This document shows positions 1 through 5,013 of a stretch of 5,013 nt of DNA, piece after piece. The stretch's first letter is position 1. Every line of letters starts with the position of its first letter. The stretch covers positions 1 to 5,013 of the forward strand of contig JAJSAJ010000743.1 in NCBI GenBank assembly GCA_024274855.1, given 5' to 3'. This DNA is from Planctomycetota bacterium (GTDB taxonomy: Bacteria > Planctomycetota > Planctomycetia > Pirellulales > Pirellulaceae). Position numbers and translations under genes: made by a program. A model generated the notes under the pieces. The model was given only the letters and a program-made list of their open reading frames with translations. It made no database searches and was not told where the DNA came from.

Positions 1-13
1 ACACCAGGAATTG

Positions 14-36
14 CGCGTCCCCGACGCATGGACGCG
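14..36. repeat. Short inverted repeat (hairpin) at the left edge
   Basis: CGCGTCC (14-20) is perfectly complementary to GGACGCG (30-36), giving a 7-bp stem with a 9-nt loop. It lies 10 bases left of the first long repeat unit. There is no run of T on either strand after the stem, so a classical Rho-independent terminator is not supported. It could be the end of a gene lying outside the window or a remnant of a further repeat unit. The function is unknown. Confidence 0.4.
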
Positions 37-45
37 TTGTAACCG

Positions 46-161
46 GATTGTGGTGTGCCCGCGCTCGCGATACCGTGGTGGCCAGTTGCCGAGATCGATG
101 CCGCGAGCTGGTCACACCCTACACCCTACACCTGCACCGTCGCCCGGCGAAACGCTCCAGA
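46..161 (-). repeat. REP-like palindromic repeat unit, tandem copy A (116 bp)
   Basis: First of two adjacent 116-bp units that differ by only two substitutions. The unit contains an imperfect palindrome: GGTGTG (52-57) pairs with CACACC (113-118), and GCTCGCG (63-69) pairs with CGCGAGC (102-108). The two stems are separated by an internal loop of 5 and 4 nt, and the apical region is 32 nt. Read on the minus strand, the bases directly 5' of the stem foot are GTAG (plus-strand CTAC, 119-122); a second CTAC follows at 126-129. The rest of the unit carries a small palindrome, TCGCC-C-GGCGA (140-150). The architecture of a foot GTAG followed by an imperfect hairpin matches REP elements served by RAYT transposases. 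Strand is given as that of the GTAG. Confidence 0.85.
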
Positions 162-277
162 GATTGTGGTGTGCCCGCGCTCGCGATACCGTGGTGGCCA
201 GTTGCCAAGGTCGATGCCGCGAGCTGGTCACACCCTACACCCTACACCTGCACCGTCGCCCGGCGAAACGCTCCAGC
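162..277 (-). repeat. REP-like palindromic repeat unit, tandem copy B (116 bp)
   Basis: Head-to-tail duplicate of copy A. The only differences seen lie in the apical part of the palindrome, where GCCGAGATCG in A is GCCAAGGTCG in B. Stem parts are at 168-173 with 229-234 and at 179-185 with 218-224. The minus-strand GTAG lies at 235-238 next to the stem foot. Similarity to the unit stops at about 277, some 27 bases before the stop codon of the transposase gene, which points toward it from the other side. Near-identity suggests a recent tandem duplication or homogenisation. Confidence 0.85.
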
Positions 278-303
278 GAGTCGGCACACCAGCAGCCCTC
301 GCC

Positions 304-849
304 CTATTCTGGAGCATCCCAGCAAGGTGTTGGATCGACACTGCCCCAGCGGATGTCGTACTCGCCCAGCGTGACATAACGGTGAAATGATGACCAAGGC
401 CAATCTCTGATGCGACGCACTAAGTTGTGTTTGCGTGGATTCCAGTGAATGTAGTCCACACAGCGTTTCATGTCGTCTTCATCACGTACGGTGTGCTCCC
501 AGAATCGTTTCTGCCACACACCACGCATGCGGTGCTTTCGCCGCGAGAGGGATTGAAATCGCTCGCCACCGCCGCCGGCCAACCACCGGTGCGTAAACTC
601 TTCCTTAATCCGCCCCCAACGCAGCGGGTAGCGATCATCACCTTCTGGCAGTGTCCAAATCGTGTGCCAATGGTTGGGAACCAACACGACCGCGATAAGC
701 TCGAATGGATGCTGCCTCTGAACCACGGAGATAGCCTCCCGGAGAGAACGTCGTCCGAGCTTTGTTGTCAGAATCGGCCACCGGTCGTGCGTGACGCAAG
801 TAAAGAAATAGGTTCCGCCCGGAACGTAGTAACGTCGGTAATCGGACAC
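304..849 (-). CDS. REP-associated tyrosine transposase (RAYT, Y1 HUH family)
   Basis: A 181-residue protein of the IS200/IS605-related Y1 transposase superfamily, in the REP-associated branch. These enzymes act on single-stranded DNA, nicking it through a tyrosine and a metal held by the HUH histidines. The start YRRYYVPGGTYFFT (4-17) is the typical RAYT N-terminus. The HUH motif is seen as VPNHWH (57-62; H60 and H62). GVWQKRFWEHTVRDEDD (110-126) and the helix VDYIHWNP (131-138) follow, with Y133 as the likely nucleophile. The WPWSSFHRY segment (150-158) is also typical of the group. Length is normal for RAYTs and the frame is intact, so it may be active. The start is GTG; GGTGA lies 4 nt before it, and no in-frame ATG exists upstream before a stop. 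There is no second ORF (tnpB) beside it. It is flanked on both sides by palindromic repeats whose GTAG feet are on the same strand as the gene, which supports a RAYT-REP partnership. Confidence 0.9.
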   Translation of the reverse strand: MSDYRRYYVPGGTYFFTCVTHDRWPILTTKLGRRSLREAISVVQRQHPFELIAVVLVPNHWHTIWTLPEGDDRYPLRWGRIKEEFTHRWLAGGGGERFQSLSRRKHRMRGVWQKRFWEHTVRDEDDMKRCVDYIHWNPRKHNLVRRIRDWPWSSFHRYVTLGEYDIRWGSVDPTPCWDAPE

Positions 850-945
850 GATTTCACCAATTTGAAAGATTGTGTGTCTGTAAAAGCCTCCAATAAGAGA
901 ATCGCGGTTTCAAGGAGAATCCGTCAAAAAATCGAGAAAGAATTC

Positions 946-1018
946 TGGTGTGCCCGCGCTCGCGGTTGGTGCAGACCGATTGTCTACGTTGGTCGAGCGA
1001 GCTTGACACACCCTACAC
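946..1018 (-). repeat. Diverged REP-like palindrome upstream of the RAYT gene (copy C)
   Basis: Shares the 19-base left end (946-964) and the right end CACACCCTACAC (1007-1018) with copies A and B, in the same orientation. GGTGTG (947-952) pairs with CACACC (1007-1012), and GCTCGC (958-963) pairs with GCGAGC (997-1002). The internal loop again has 5 and 4 nt, but its right side is TTGA instead of TGGT. The apical region is unrelated in sequence and can form its own GACC/GGTC pairing (974-977 with 991-994). The minus-strand GTAG is at 1013-1016, directly at the stem foot. It lacks the 3' spacer of the 116-bp units. It ends 3 bases from the stop codon of the lipoprotein gene, the usual extragenic place for REPs, and could also shape the 3' end of that mRNA. 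Confidence 0.8.
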
Positions 1019-1021
1019 GGG

Positions 1022-1681
1022 CTAATGTGCGTAGGAGGCTGCATCGCGTGCGAAGTCCAACTTCATGTCGTAGTCGTAGAAGTTCTTCGCGATGTTCTCG
1101 GCCAGTAATTCGATGAAGGTCCGCTGGAACGCTCGGGCATTGGCCGACATGGTTGGAATCGCGTGGGATGTTGGGAACGTGAAGTCATGATCGGTCGTTC
1201 GAAACACTTCCTTGCCATCATCGGCAACGTCGAACACGGTCGTTGCAACTTGTGCTCGCCCCTTCAACAACGTCTGGCTCTCGTGCAGACTGAAGGCCGA
1301 CACGTCGATCGCCACGACCATATCGGCTTTCACACCGCGGCCGATCTCGATAAACGCTGCATCGTCCCAATTGTTGGTATCCATCCAATCCGCGACCTTA
1401 TCCTGCCGAACCACATCGATTTTGTCGACGTTGTTACGCAGTAGTCTGGCGACACTTTCCCCGATCAACGTCGAGGTGTCTCCATCGCCATACGCGGACG
1501 GATCGACCATGCAAACAACGGCCACCCGCTTGCCTTGAAGCCCCTTGAAGCGAGCCTCAACCTTGGGGCCGTCTCCATAAGCCATCTGGTACAACACGGC
1601 GCAACCGGTGGTACCAGCGATGAACGGCAGGCAAAGTAACGCGATAATCCACATCGATCGTGGTGTAGCAGCAGCACGCAT
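1022..1681 (-). CDS. Putative exported lipoprotein of unknown function
   Basis: A 219-residue protein when started at the ATG at 1681. That start has GGAG five bases upstream, whereas the in-frame GTG at 1687 overlaps this GGAG and is less likely. A signal peptide is clear: positive residues, then MWIIALLCLPFIAG, then TTGC with Cys27. This fits lipidation, although Thr at -3 is not the best lipobox residue. The mature part contains FKGLQGKRVAVVCMVDPSAYG and later EIGRGVKADMVVAIDVSAFS and SLHESQTLLKGRAQ, ending in a helix-rich tail. I recognise this pattern from uncharacterised planctomycete proteins but know no function. The alternating beta and alpha pattern (VAVVC, DVVRQDKVADWM, ADMVVAIDV) suggests a compact periplasmic sensor or assembly-type domain, but this is only a guess. 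It is transcribed divergently from the hydrolase-like gene. Confidence 0.75.
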   Translation of the reverse strand: MRAAATPRSMWIIALLCLPFIAGTTGCAVLYQMAYGDGPKVEARFKGLQGKRVAVVCMVDPSAYGDGDTSTLIGESVARLLRNNVDKIDVVRQDKVADWMDTNNWDDAAFIEIGRGVKADMVVAIDVSAFSLHESQTLLKGRAQVATTVFDVADDGKEVFRTTDHDFTFPTSHAIPTMSANARAFQRTFIELLAENIAKNFYDYDMKLDFARDAASYAH

Positions 1682-1687
1682 GATCAC

Positions 1688-1876
1688 TCCATTGATCTGC
1701 TCGAGCTAAAAGAGAGCGAGCCATCCTGTCAGGCTCCGCTGGTCGGCGGCGGAGAGTACCAAAGAACCGTACTGGCACGCAATACAGATTTCCGCCTACC
1801 CCAGAGGAGGGAAATTCAAGCCATTTGTTTCGTTGACGCGGCGCGCTAAACGGCTTAGTATAAAGGCGTTAGGGGC
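1688..1876. other. Divergent intergenic region
   Basis: This 189-base gap separates the 5' ends of the leftward lipoprotein gene and the rightward hydrolase-fold gene, so it must hold promoters for both. The rightward one is recognisable at 1833-1861. A leftward promoter cannot be identified with confidence. A GAGGAGGG string at 1804-1811 looks like a ribosome binding site on the plus strand but has no convincing start codon after it. Confidence 0.5.
1833..1861 (+). promoter_or_regulatory. Sigma-70-like promoter for the hydrolase-fold gene
   Basis: TTGACG (1833-1838, five of six to the -35 consensus) is followed after exactly 17 bases by TAGTAT (1856-1861, four of six to the -10 consensus). 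TATAAA at 1859-1864 is an alternative -10 with a longer spacer. Initiation would fall near 1868, only about nine bases before the first ATG at 1877. This makes that ATG nearly leaderless and favours one of the later in-frame ATGs at 1901 or 1916. Confidence 0.5.
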
Positions 1877-2884
1877 ATGATTTCACAATTGGACAAAACG
1901 ATGCACGGATCGACCATGGTACCAACATCACTCTGTCGGCTATTCCCGCTCCATTGCCTCCTGGCTCGGCCACTGTCAGGCCTGCCGGTGATCGTTGCGC
2001 TGACCGGATCGCTGATTCTGTCGCAATTAGCGTTGGCGCAAGCGACCAAAGCACCGTCGAAGAAAAAGAAGGCGGAATCGGTCCGGCTGATGACCAAAGA
2101 CGGTGTCATGCTGATGTGCACGTACTATCCGGGCCCACCGAGCAAGAAAACGGTCCCAATTATCTTGCTGCATGATTGGGATGGAAGCCGAGGCCAGCTT
2201 GCGCCGTTAGCCCTTGGACTGCAGGGGCTTAAGCACTCGGTTATCGTTCCCGATTTGCGCGGTCATGTAGAGAGTCTCTACCGCCAAACAGTCCCCGGCG
2301 CCCCCGGAATGAAGATTGATCGCCAGACGATGAAGAAGCGTGATATCGAGGGGACGTTGCTCGATGTCGAAGCGGTTAAGAAGTTCTTGTTGGAAAAGAA
2401 CAATAAGGAAGAGCTGAACATCGAACAGCTGTGTGTTTTTGGGACCGGATTTGGCTCGATCGTTGCCTTGAATTGGGCGGCAATGGATTGGGAAGCCCGC
2501 TCGCTACCAGCGTATAAGATGGGGCAGGATGTCAAGGCGTTGATCCTCGTCTCGCCACGGCAGTCATTCAAGGGCATGACGACACGCATGGCATTGGCCC
2601 ATCCGATCGTGCGGCGCGACTTGGCCACGCTGATCATCGTCGGCCAAGAGGATGCCAAGGCCTGTTCCGATGCACGGCGAATTCACCGAGCCTTGGAGCG
2701 TTCCCGTTCCAAAGACGCAACCAACCTTGAGTTGTTCGAACCACCGACCTCACTTCAAGGCGTCCGCCTGATCATGGCGCGAGGAATGAACGTGGGACGC
2801 GCGATCGCGGTGTTCATCGACCGGCAATTGGTCAAGAAAGCGGACATGTACCGATGGACTGATCGCACCAGCCCATTGCAATAG
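1877..2884 (+). CDS. Secreted alpha/beta-hydrolase-fold protein, probably catalytically dead
   Basis: A 335-residue protein from the first ATG; in-frame ATGs at 1901 and 1916 (M9, M14) are plausible true starts given the promoter position. A signal peptide is visible: the hydrophobic stretch LPVIVALTGSLILSQLALA (36-54), with AxA-type cleavage near 54-56, followed by a lysine-rich SKKKK (61-65). The alpha/beta hydrolase fold is shown by VPIILLHDWDGSRG (93-106, oxyanion-type strand and HDW), VIVPDLRGH (122-130), the nucleophile-elbow strand LCVFGTGFGSIVALNWA (185-201), and LIIVGQEDAKA (252-262, acid-strand position with D259). The elbow reads G-T-G-F-G (189-193), so the usual serine is glycine (G191). 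No histidine occurs after H270, where the catalytic His would be expected. A non-hydrolytic role such as binding or scaffolding in the periplasm is therefore likely. It could also use an unusual mechanism. The gene is single, divergent from the lipoprotein gene and convergent with the LysM gene. Confidence 0.8.
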   Translation: MISQLDKTMHGSTMVPTSLCRLFPLHCLLARPLSGLPVIVALTGSLILSQLALAQATKAPSKKKKAESVRLMTKDGVMLMCTYYPGPPSKKTVPIILLHDWDGSRGQLAPLALGLQGLKHSVIVPDLRGHVESLYRQTVPGAPGMKIDRQTMKKRDIEGTLLDVEAVKKFLLEKNNKEELNIEQLCVFGTGFGSIVALNWAAMDWEARSLPAYKMGQDVKALILVSPRQSFKGMTTRMALAHPIVRRDLATLIIVGQEDAKACSDARRIHRALERSRSKDATNLELFEPPTSLQGVRLIMARGMNVGRAIAVFIDRQLVKKADMYRWTDRTSPLQ

Positions 2885-2976
2885 CCGGGGCGCGTGCAAG
2901 GACCGGCGAATCAATTGTTGTCGCGTTTAATGGGGGCGTTCGTGCGGCGATCCTCCTTAGCTGCGAGACTGATTCA

Positions 2977-2997
2977 CCCATGGGGCGAGCCCACGGG
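2977..2997. terminator. Imperfect hairpin between convergent genes, possible terminator
   Basis: CCC-A-TGGG (2977-2984) pairs with CCCA-C-GGG (2990-2997), with one A/C mismatch and a 5-nt loop. It sits in the 167-base gap between the convergent hydrolase-fold and LysM genes, where a bidirectional terminator is expected. There is no U-tract on either side, so factor-independent termination is unproven. Nothing else is evident in 2885-3051. Confidence 0.35.
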
Positions 2998-3051
2998 GGT
3001 CTGTACGCAGAAGAGTGCGACAGTTATTGATTGGCGAATCCTAAGCACGGT

Positions 3052-3723
3052 TCAACGGCTTTTCCGGTACAGACTTGCGGGCAAAGGAACCAGCCTCGGT
3101 TGAACCACATCGCTGGCCGCTTGCGCATTTTCAGCGGGCTCAGCCCGTCTATCGAGTGGAATCACAATCTCCACGCCGATCGGAAGCACGTCCGGATCGT
3201 CAAGAACCCGCGGGTTCGCTTGGAATATATCCGTCGCACGCGATGCGTCCCCCAAGTAACGAATGGCAAGCGACTCGAGCGTGTCGCCGTCGTGGATCGT
3301 GTGCTGCTTGGCTCGTGGCTTGTCCGGTGTTGCCGAATCGGAGGCAACGACGTGCCCGTACTGTGGGGGGCCAGTCTTGGCCGGTTGAAAGAGCGGCCGG
3401 TATTGATCCGGCATTGCGGGCGGATCGGTGAACGTCTCCAGTCCCTGGTCTGCAAGGTCGCCAGCCTGCCCGGCACCAAATGCTCGCTCGGCTTCGGAAT
3501 CCGATTCTGCCGAGAGCGGATCCGTCGGCGGACTGTCCAGGTTGGCTAACCGTACTTGGCCGGGCACTTGCAGCGATAGGTCCTCGCCCAACTGGGTCGA
3601 GTTGTCAACGCTGAACACATCCCGGTTGGATTGCATCGATGGAGCTTGTCGAAACGGCAGCGCCGCCACGAAGCCCAACGCAATGATCCCGAAACCATTC
3701 GCCAAACGTCTCGCACTATTCAT
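3052..3723 (-). CDS. LysM-domain cell-envelope protein
   Basis: A 223-residue protein with one C-terminal LysM domain. LysM modules bind N-acetylglucosamine-containing glycans, usually peptidoglycan. The N-terminus (residues 9-24, GFGIIALGFVAALPF core) is a membrane anchor or uncleaved signal. Residues 30-138 are hydrophilic, rich in Pro, Asp, Ser and Gln, and probably disordered. The LysM spans about 140-190: HTIHDGDTLESLAIRYLGD, then ATDIFQANPRVLDDPDVLPIG, then EIVIP, which gives the family's beta-alpha-alpha-beta order. A Pro-rich tail, RLVPLPASLYRKSR (210-223), ends the protein. The start is ATG with GGTGA three bases upstream. It lies 199 bases downstream of secF on the same strand and could be co-transcribed or have its own promoter. 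Likely placement is the inner membrane with the LysM in the periplasm. The partner and exact role are unknown. Confidence 0.85.
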   Translation of the reverse strand: MNSARRLANGFGIIALGFVAALPFRQAPSMQSNRDVFSVDNSTQLGEDLSLQVPGQVRLANLDSPPTDPLSAESDSEAERAFGAGQAGDLADQGLETFTDPPAMPDQYRPLFQPAKTGPPQYGHVVASDSATPDKPRAKQHTIHDGDTLESLAIRYLGDASRATDIFQANPRVLDDPDVLPIGVEIVIPLDRRAEPAENAQAASDVVQPRLVPLPASLYRKSR

Positions 3724-3922
3724 CCGTCACCAGCCACGCGTTTCGTTGTCACGTTTCCCCGGTGTCCCCACACGAGGACACTATCTCACTATCGAGATCG
3801 GAAACTCGGAACGCGCAATTGCAGTGATTTCGGCCAGACCGGCCAAAATGATTCACGCTCAAGAACGGTCGAATCGGTTGTGACTGTTTTACCGCCAGGC
3901 TGCGAGACGTGCCGCCGTTACG
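3724..3922. other. Intergenic gap between secF and the LysM gene
   Basis: This 199-base stretch lies between two leftward genes. I see no gene in it. A GGCC/GGCC inverted repeat (3832-3835 with 3841-3844) has its T-run on the wrong side for terminating the translocase transcript, and a weak ATCTC/GAGAT pair lies at 3783-3798. Whether the LysM gene has its own promoter here cannot be decided by eye. Confidence 0.4.
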
Positions 3923-5013
3923 TCACTTGCTTTCAGCCGCCGCCTGCCGCCGCCCCTCTTTGCTGTATCCCATCAACCACAAGAGGACGGGCGACGCGAT
4001 AAAGACCGAACTATACGTTCCAACCAAAACGCCAACGACCAAGGCAAAAGCGAACCCGTGAATACCCTGCCCACCGATGGCAAACAGGATCATAACCACG
4101 ATGAAGGTCGTCAACGACGTAAGCAACGTACGGCTGAGCGTCTGGTTGATACTTAGATTGATCATATCGGCAGTCATTTTCGGACTCTTACCGCGCACTT
4201 CTCGGATACGGTCGAAGACGACGATGGTATCGTTCAGTGAGTAACCAATGATCGTCAAGAAGGCAGCGACAATCGGCAGACTGATCTTGAATTCATCAAT
4301 CTGCATGAAACCAAGCGGTCCGGCGAGCCACCGGCTGAGTGCAATGGCTCCGAGCGTAATGAGAACATCGTGAATCAAAGCGACCACGGCAGCAACACCG
4401 AAAACGACGTGCTGGAACCGAATCCAGATGTAACCGATAATGCCCAAGAAGCTTGCCAACAGAGCGGCAATTGCCAAATCACGCGTATCCCCGGCGACCT
4501 TCCCGCCGATTCGACTTGATGACGGCCACACTGGCTTAGCGGCCAATGTTTGTTGCATCGACTCGAGGATTACCTTCGCGTCCGGTTGGCTGGCAATCAT
4601 ATTGACATACCACGTCTTCTTCGCACCGGCACTCTCTTGATCCCACGTGAACACTTCCGTGGGGGAGACGAGCAGCGCGGCGACCGGGCGTTGCACCTTC
4701 TTGGCCGCATTCAAAATCTCACTCCGAAGAGTTGGTGCATTGATCTCGTCACGGAACTTCAACTCAGCAGTGGTCCAGGCAGCGGACACTTTGGCATCCG
4801 CCGTTTGTTTGGCACCGTCTTCCGTGTCAGATTTCTCAGTGCCCGACCCGTCAGCCGCCGATTTATCAGCCGTGGATGGTTTAGGCTGACTGGCCGGTTT
4901 CTTATCAGGTTCTTTCGCGGCGGGCGCAGGCGTCGTAGCTGGCTGTTTTGCGTCCTTCTGTACGGCCTCCTTCTTGGCGACGTCTTTCTTCGGAGCAGCA
5001 CTGTCTTTCGGAG
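3923..5013 (-). CDS. secF: Protein translocase subunit SecF (or SecDF fusion), 5' end outside window
   Basis: A partial gene: 362 codons are visible and the frame stays open to the right edge, so the start is missing. SecD/SecF work with SecYEG in the inner membrane, using the proton gradient to pull exported proteins into the periplasm. Five membrane spans (visible residues about 179-198, 202-224, 241-257, 296-312, 320-344) match SecF TM2-TM6. Family motifs are clear: IHDV (213-216), GYSLNDTIVVFDRIRE (256-271) and NQTLSRTLLTSLTT (289-302). Residues 75-175 (AELKFRDEINAPTL onward) fit the SecF periplasmic domain. Residues 1-74 are low complexity, rich in Lys, Ala, Pro, Asp and Ser, without hydrophobic segments. 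TM1 of SecF and any SecD half must lie beyond the edge. A GTG at 4789 could open a shorter protein, but the open frame upstream and the loss of TM1 argue against it. A fused SecDF is likely in planctomycetes but cannot be seen here. Confidence 0.9.
   Translation of the reverse strand, partial: PKDSAAPKKDVAKKEAVQKDAKQPATTPAPAAKEPDKKPASQPKPSTADKSAADGSGTEKSDTEDGAKQTADAKVSAAWTTAELKFRDEINAPTLRSEILNAAKKVQRPVAALLVSPTEVFTWDQESAGAKKTWYVNMIASQPDAKVILESMQQTLAAKPVWPSSSRIGGKVAGDTRDLAIAALLASFLGIIGYIWIRFQHVVFGVAAVVALIHDVLITLGAIALSRWLAGPLGFMQIDEFKISLPIVAAFLTIIGYSLNDTIVVFDRIREVRGKSPKMTADMINLSINQTLSRTLLTSLTTFIVVMILFAIGGQGIHGFAFALVVGVLVGTYSSVFIASPVLLWLMGYSKEGRRQAAAESK

Noticed and set aside
116..132. Telomere-like CCCTACA doublet
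   Set aside because: Only two copies within each repeat unit; better explained as part of the REP foot that contains GTAG on the other strand.
46..277. Possible CRISPR array
   Set aside because: The two units are adjacent and nearly identical over their full length, with no unique spacers and no cas genes nearby.
11..390. Three overlapping plus-strand open frames over the tandem repeats
   Set aside because: They exist because the 116-bp repeat lacks stops in several frames; 116 is not a multiple of 3, so the same sequence is read in shifting frames. They look like artefacts of repetitive GC-rich DNA.
850..945. Promoter for the transposase gene on the minus strand (TTGACG near 909-914)
   Set aside because: A -35-like hexamer is present but no convincing -10 lies at a suitable distance.
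427..1116. Plus-strand open frame of 229 codons across the transposase region
   Set aside because: It is antisense to the clear RAYT gene, runs through the repeat at 946-1018 and into the lipoprotein gene, and its product has no recognisable domain.
3031..3549. Plus-strand open frame antisense to the LysM gene
   Set aside because: The opposite strand encodes a clear LysM domain with signal anchor; the antisense product is Arg-rich and featureless.
3828..3848. GGCC/GGCC hairpin as terminator of the translocase transcript
   Set aside because: On the transcribed (minus) strand the T-run precedes the stem instead of following it, and the stem is only four base pairs.

Overview
The window looks like chromosomal DNA from a planctomycete, probably of the Pirellulales/Rhodopirellula type. 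This is inferred from three things: a SecD/SecF-type translocase with a long Lys/Ala/Pro-rich stretch before its SecF half, a small lipoprotein whose internal pattern I associate with planctomycetes, and envelope genes spread singly with few strong Shine-Dalgarno sites. No database search was possible, so the taxon is an inference.

Left part (1-1021): a compact selfish-element-like locus. An intact single-strand (HUH, Y1-type) REP-associated tyrosine transposase gene (RAYT, minus strand, 304-849) has two tandem 116-bp repeat units just beyond its 3' end (about 46-277) and one diverged copy upstream of its start (946-1018). All three copies share an imperfect palindrome. On the strand that encodes the transposase, each palindrome has the tetranucleotide GTAG directly at its 5' foot, which is the arrangement known for enterobacterial REP elements and their RAYT partners. 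The apical part of the palindrome differs between the upstream copy and the tandem pair.

Middle part (1022-2884): a divergent gene pair. A small exported lipoprotein-like protein of unknown function reads leftward and ends just before the upstream repeat. A secreted alpha/beta-hydrolase-fold protein reads rightward. Its nucleophile-elbow serine is glycine and no histidine lies in the expected C-terminal position, so it is probably not a classical hydrolase. A sigma-70-like promoter (TTGACG, 17 nt, TAGTAT) lies directly in front of it.

Right part (2885-5013): the hydrolase gene converges on a leftward gene for a single-LysM envelope protein, with an imperfect hairpin between them. Upstream of the LysM gene, on the same strand, is the 3' part of a secF or fused secDF gene that runs off the window edge. 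Together these genes serve the cell envelope (protein export, periplasmic or outer-surface proteins), while the left third is a mobile or domesticated REP/RAYT system inserted between housekeeping genes.
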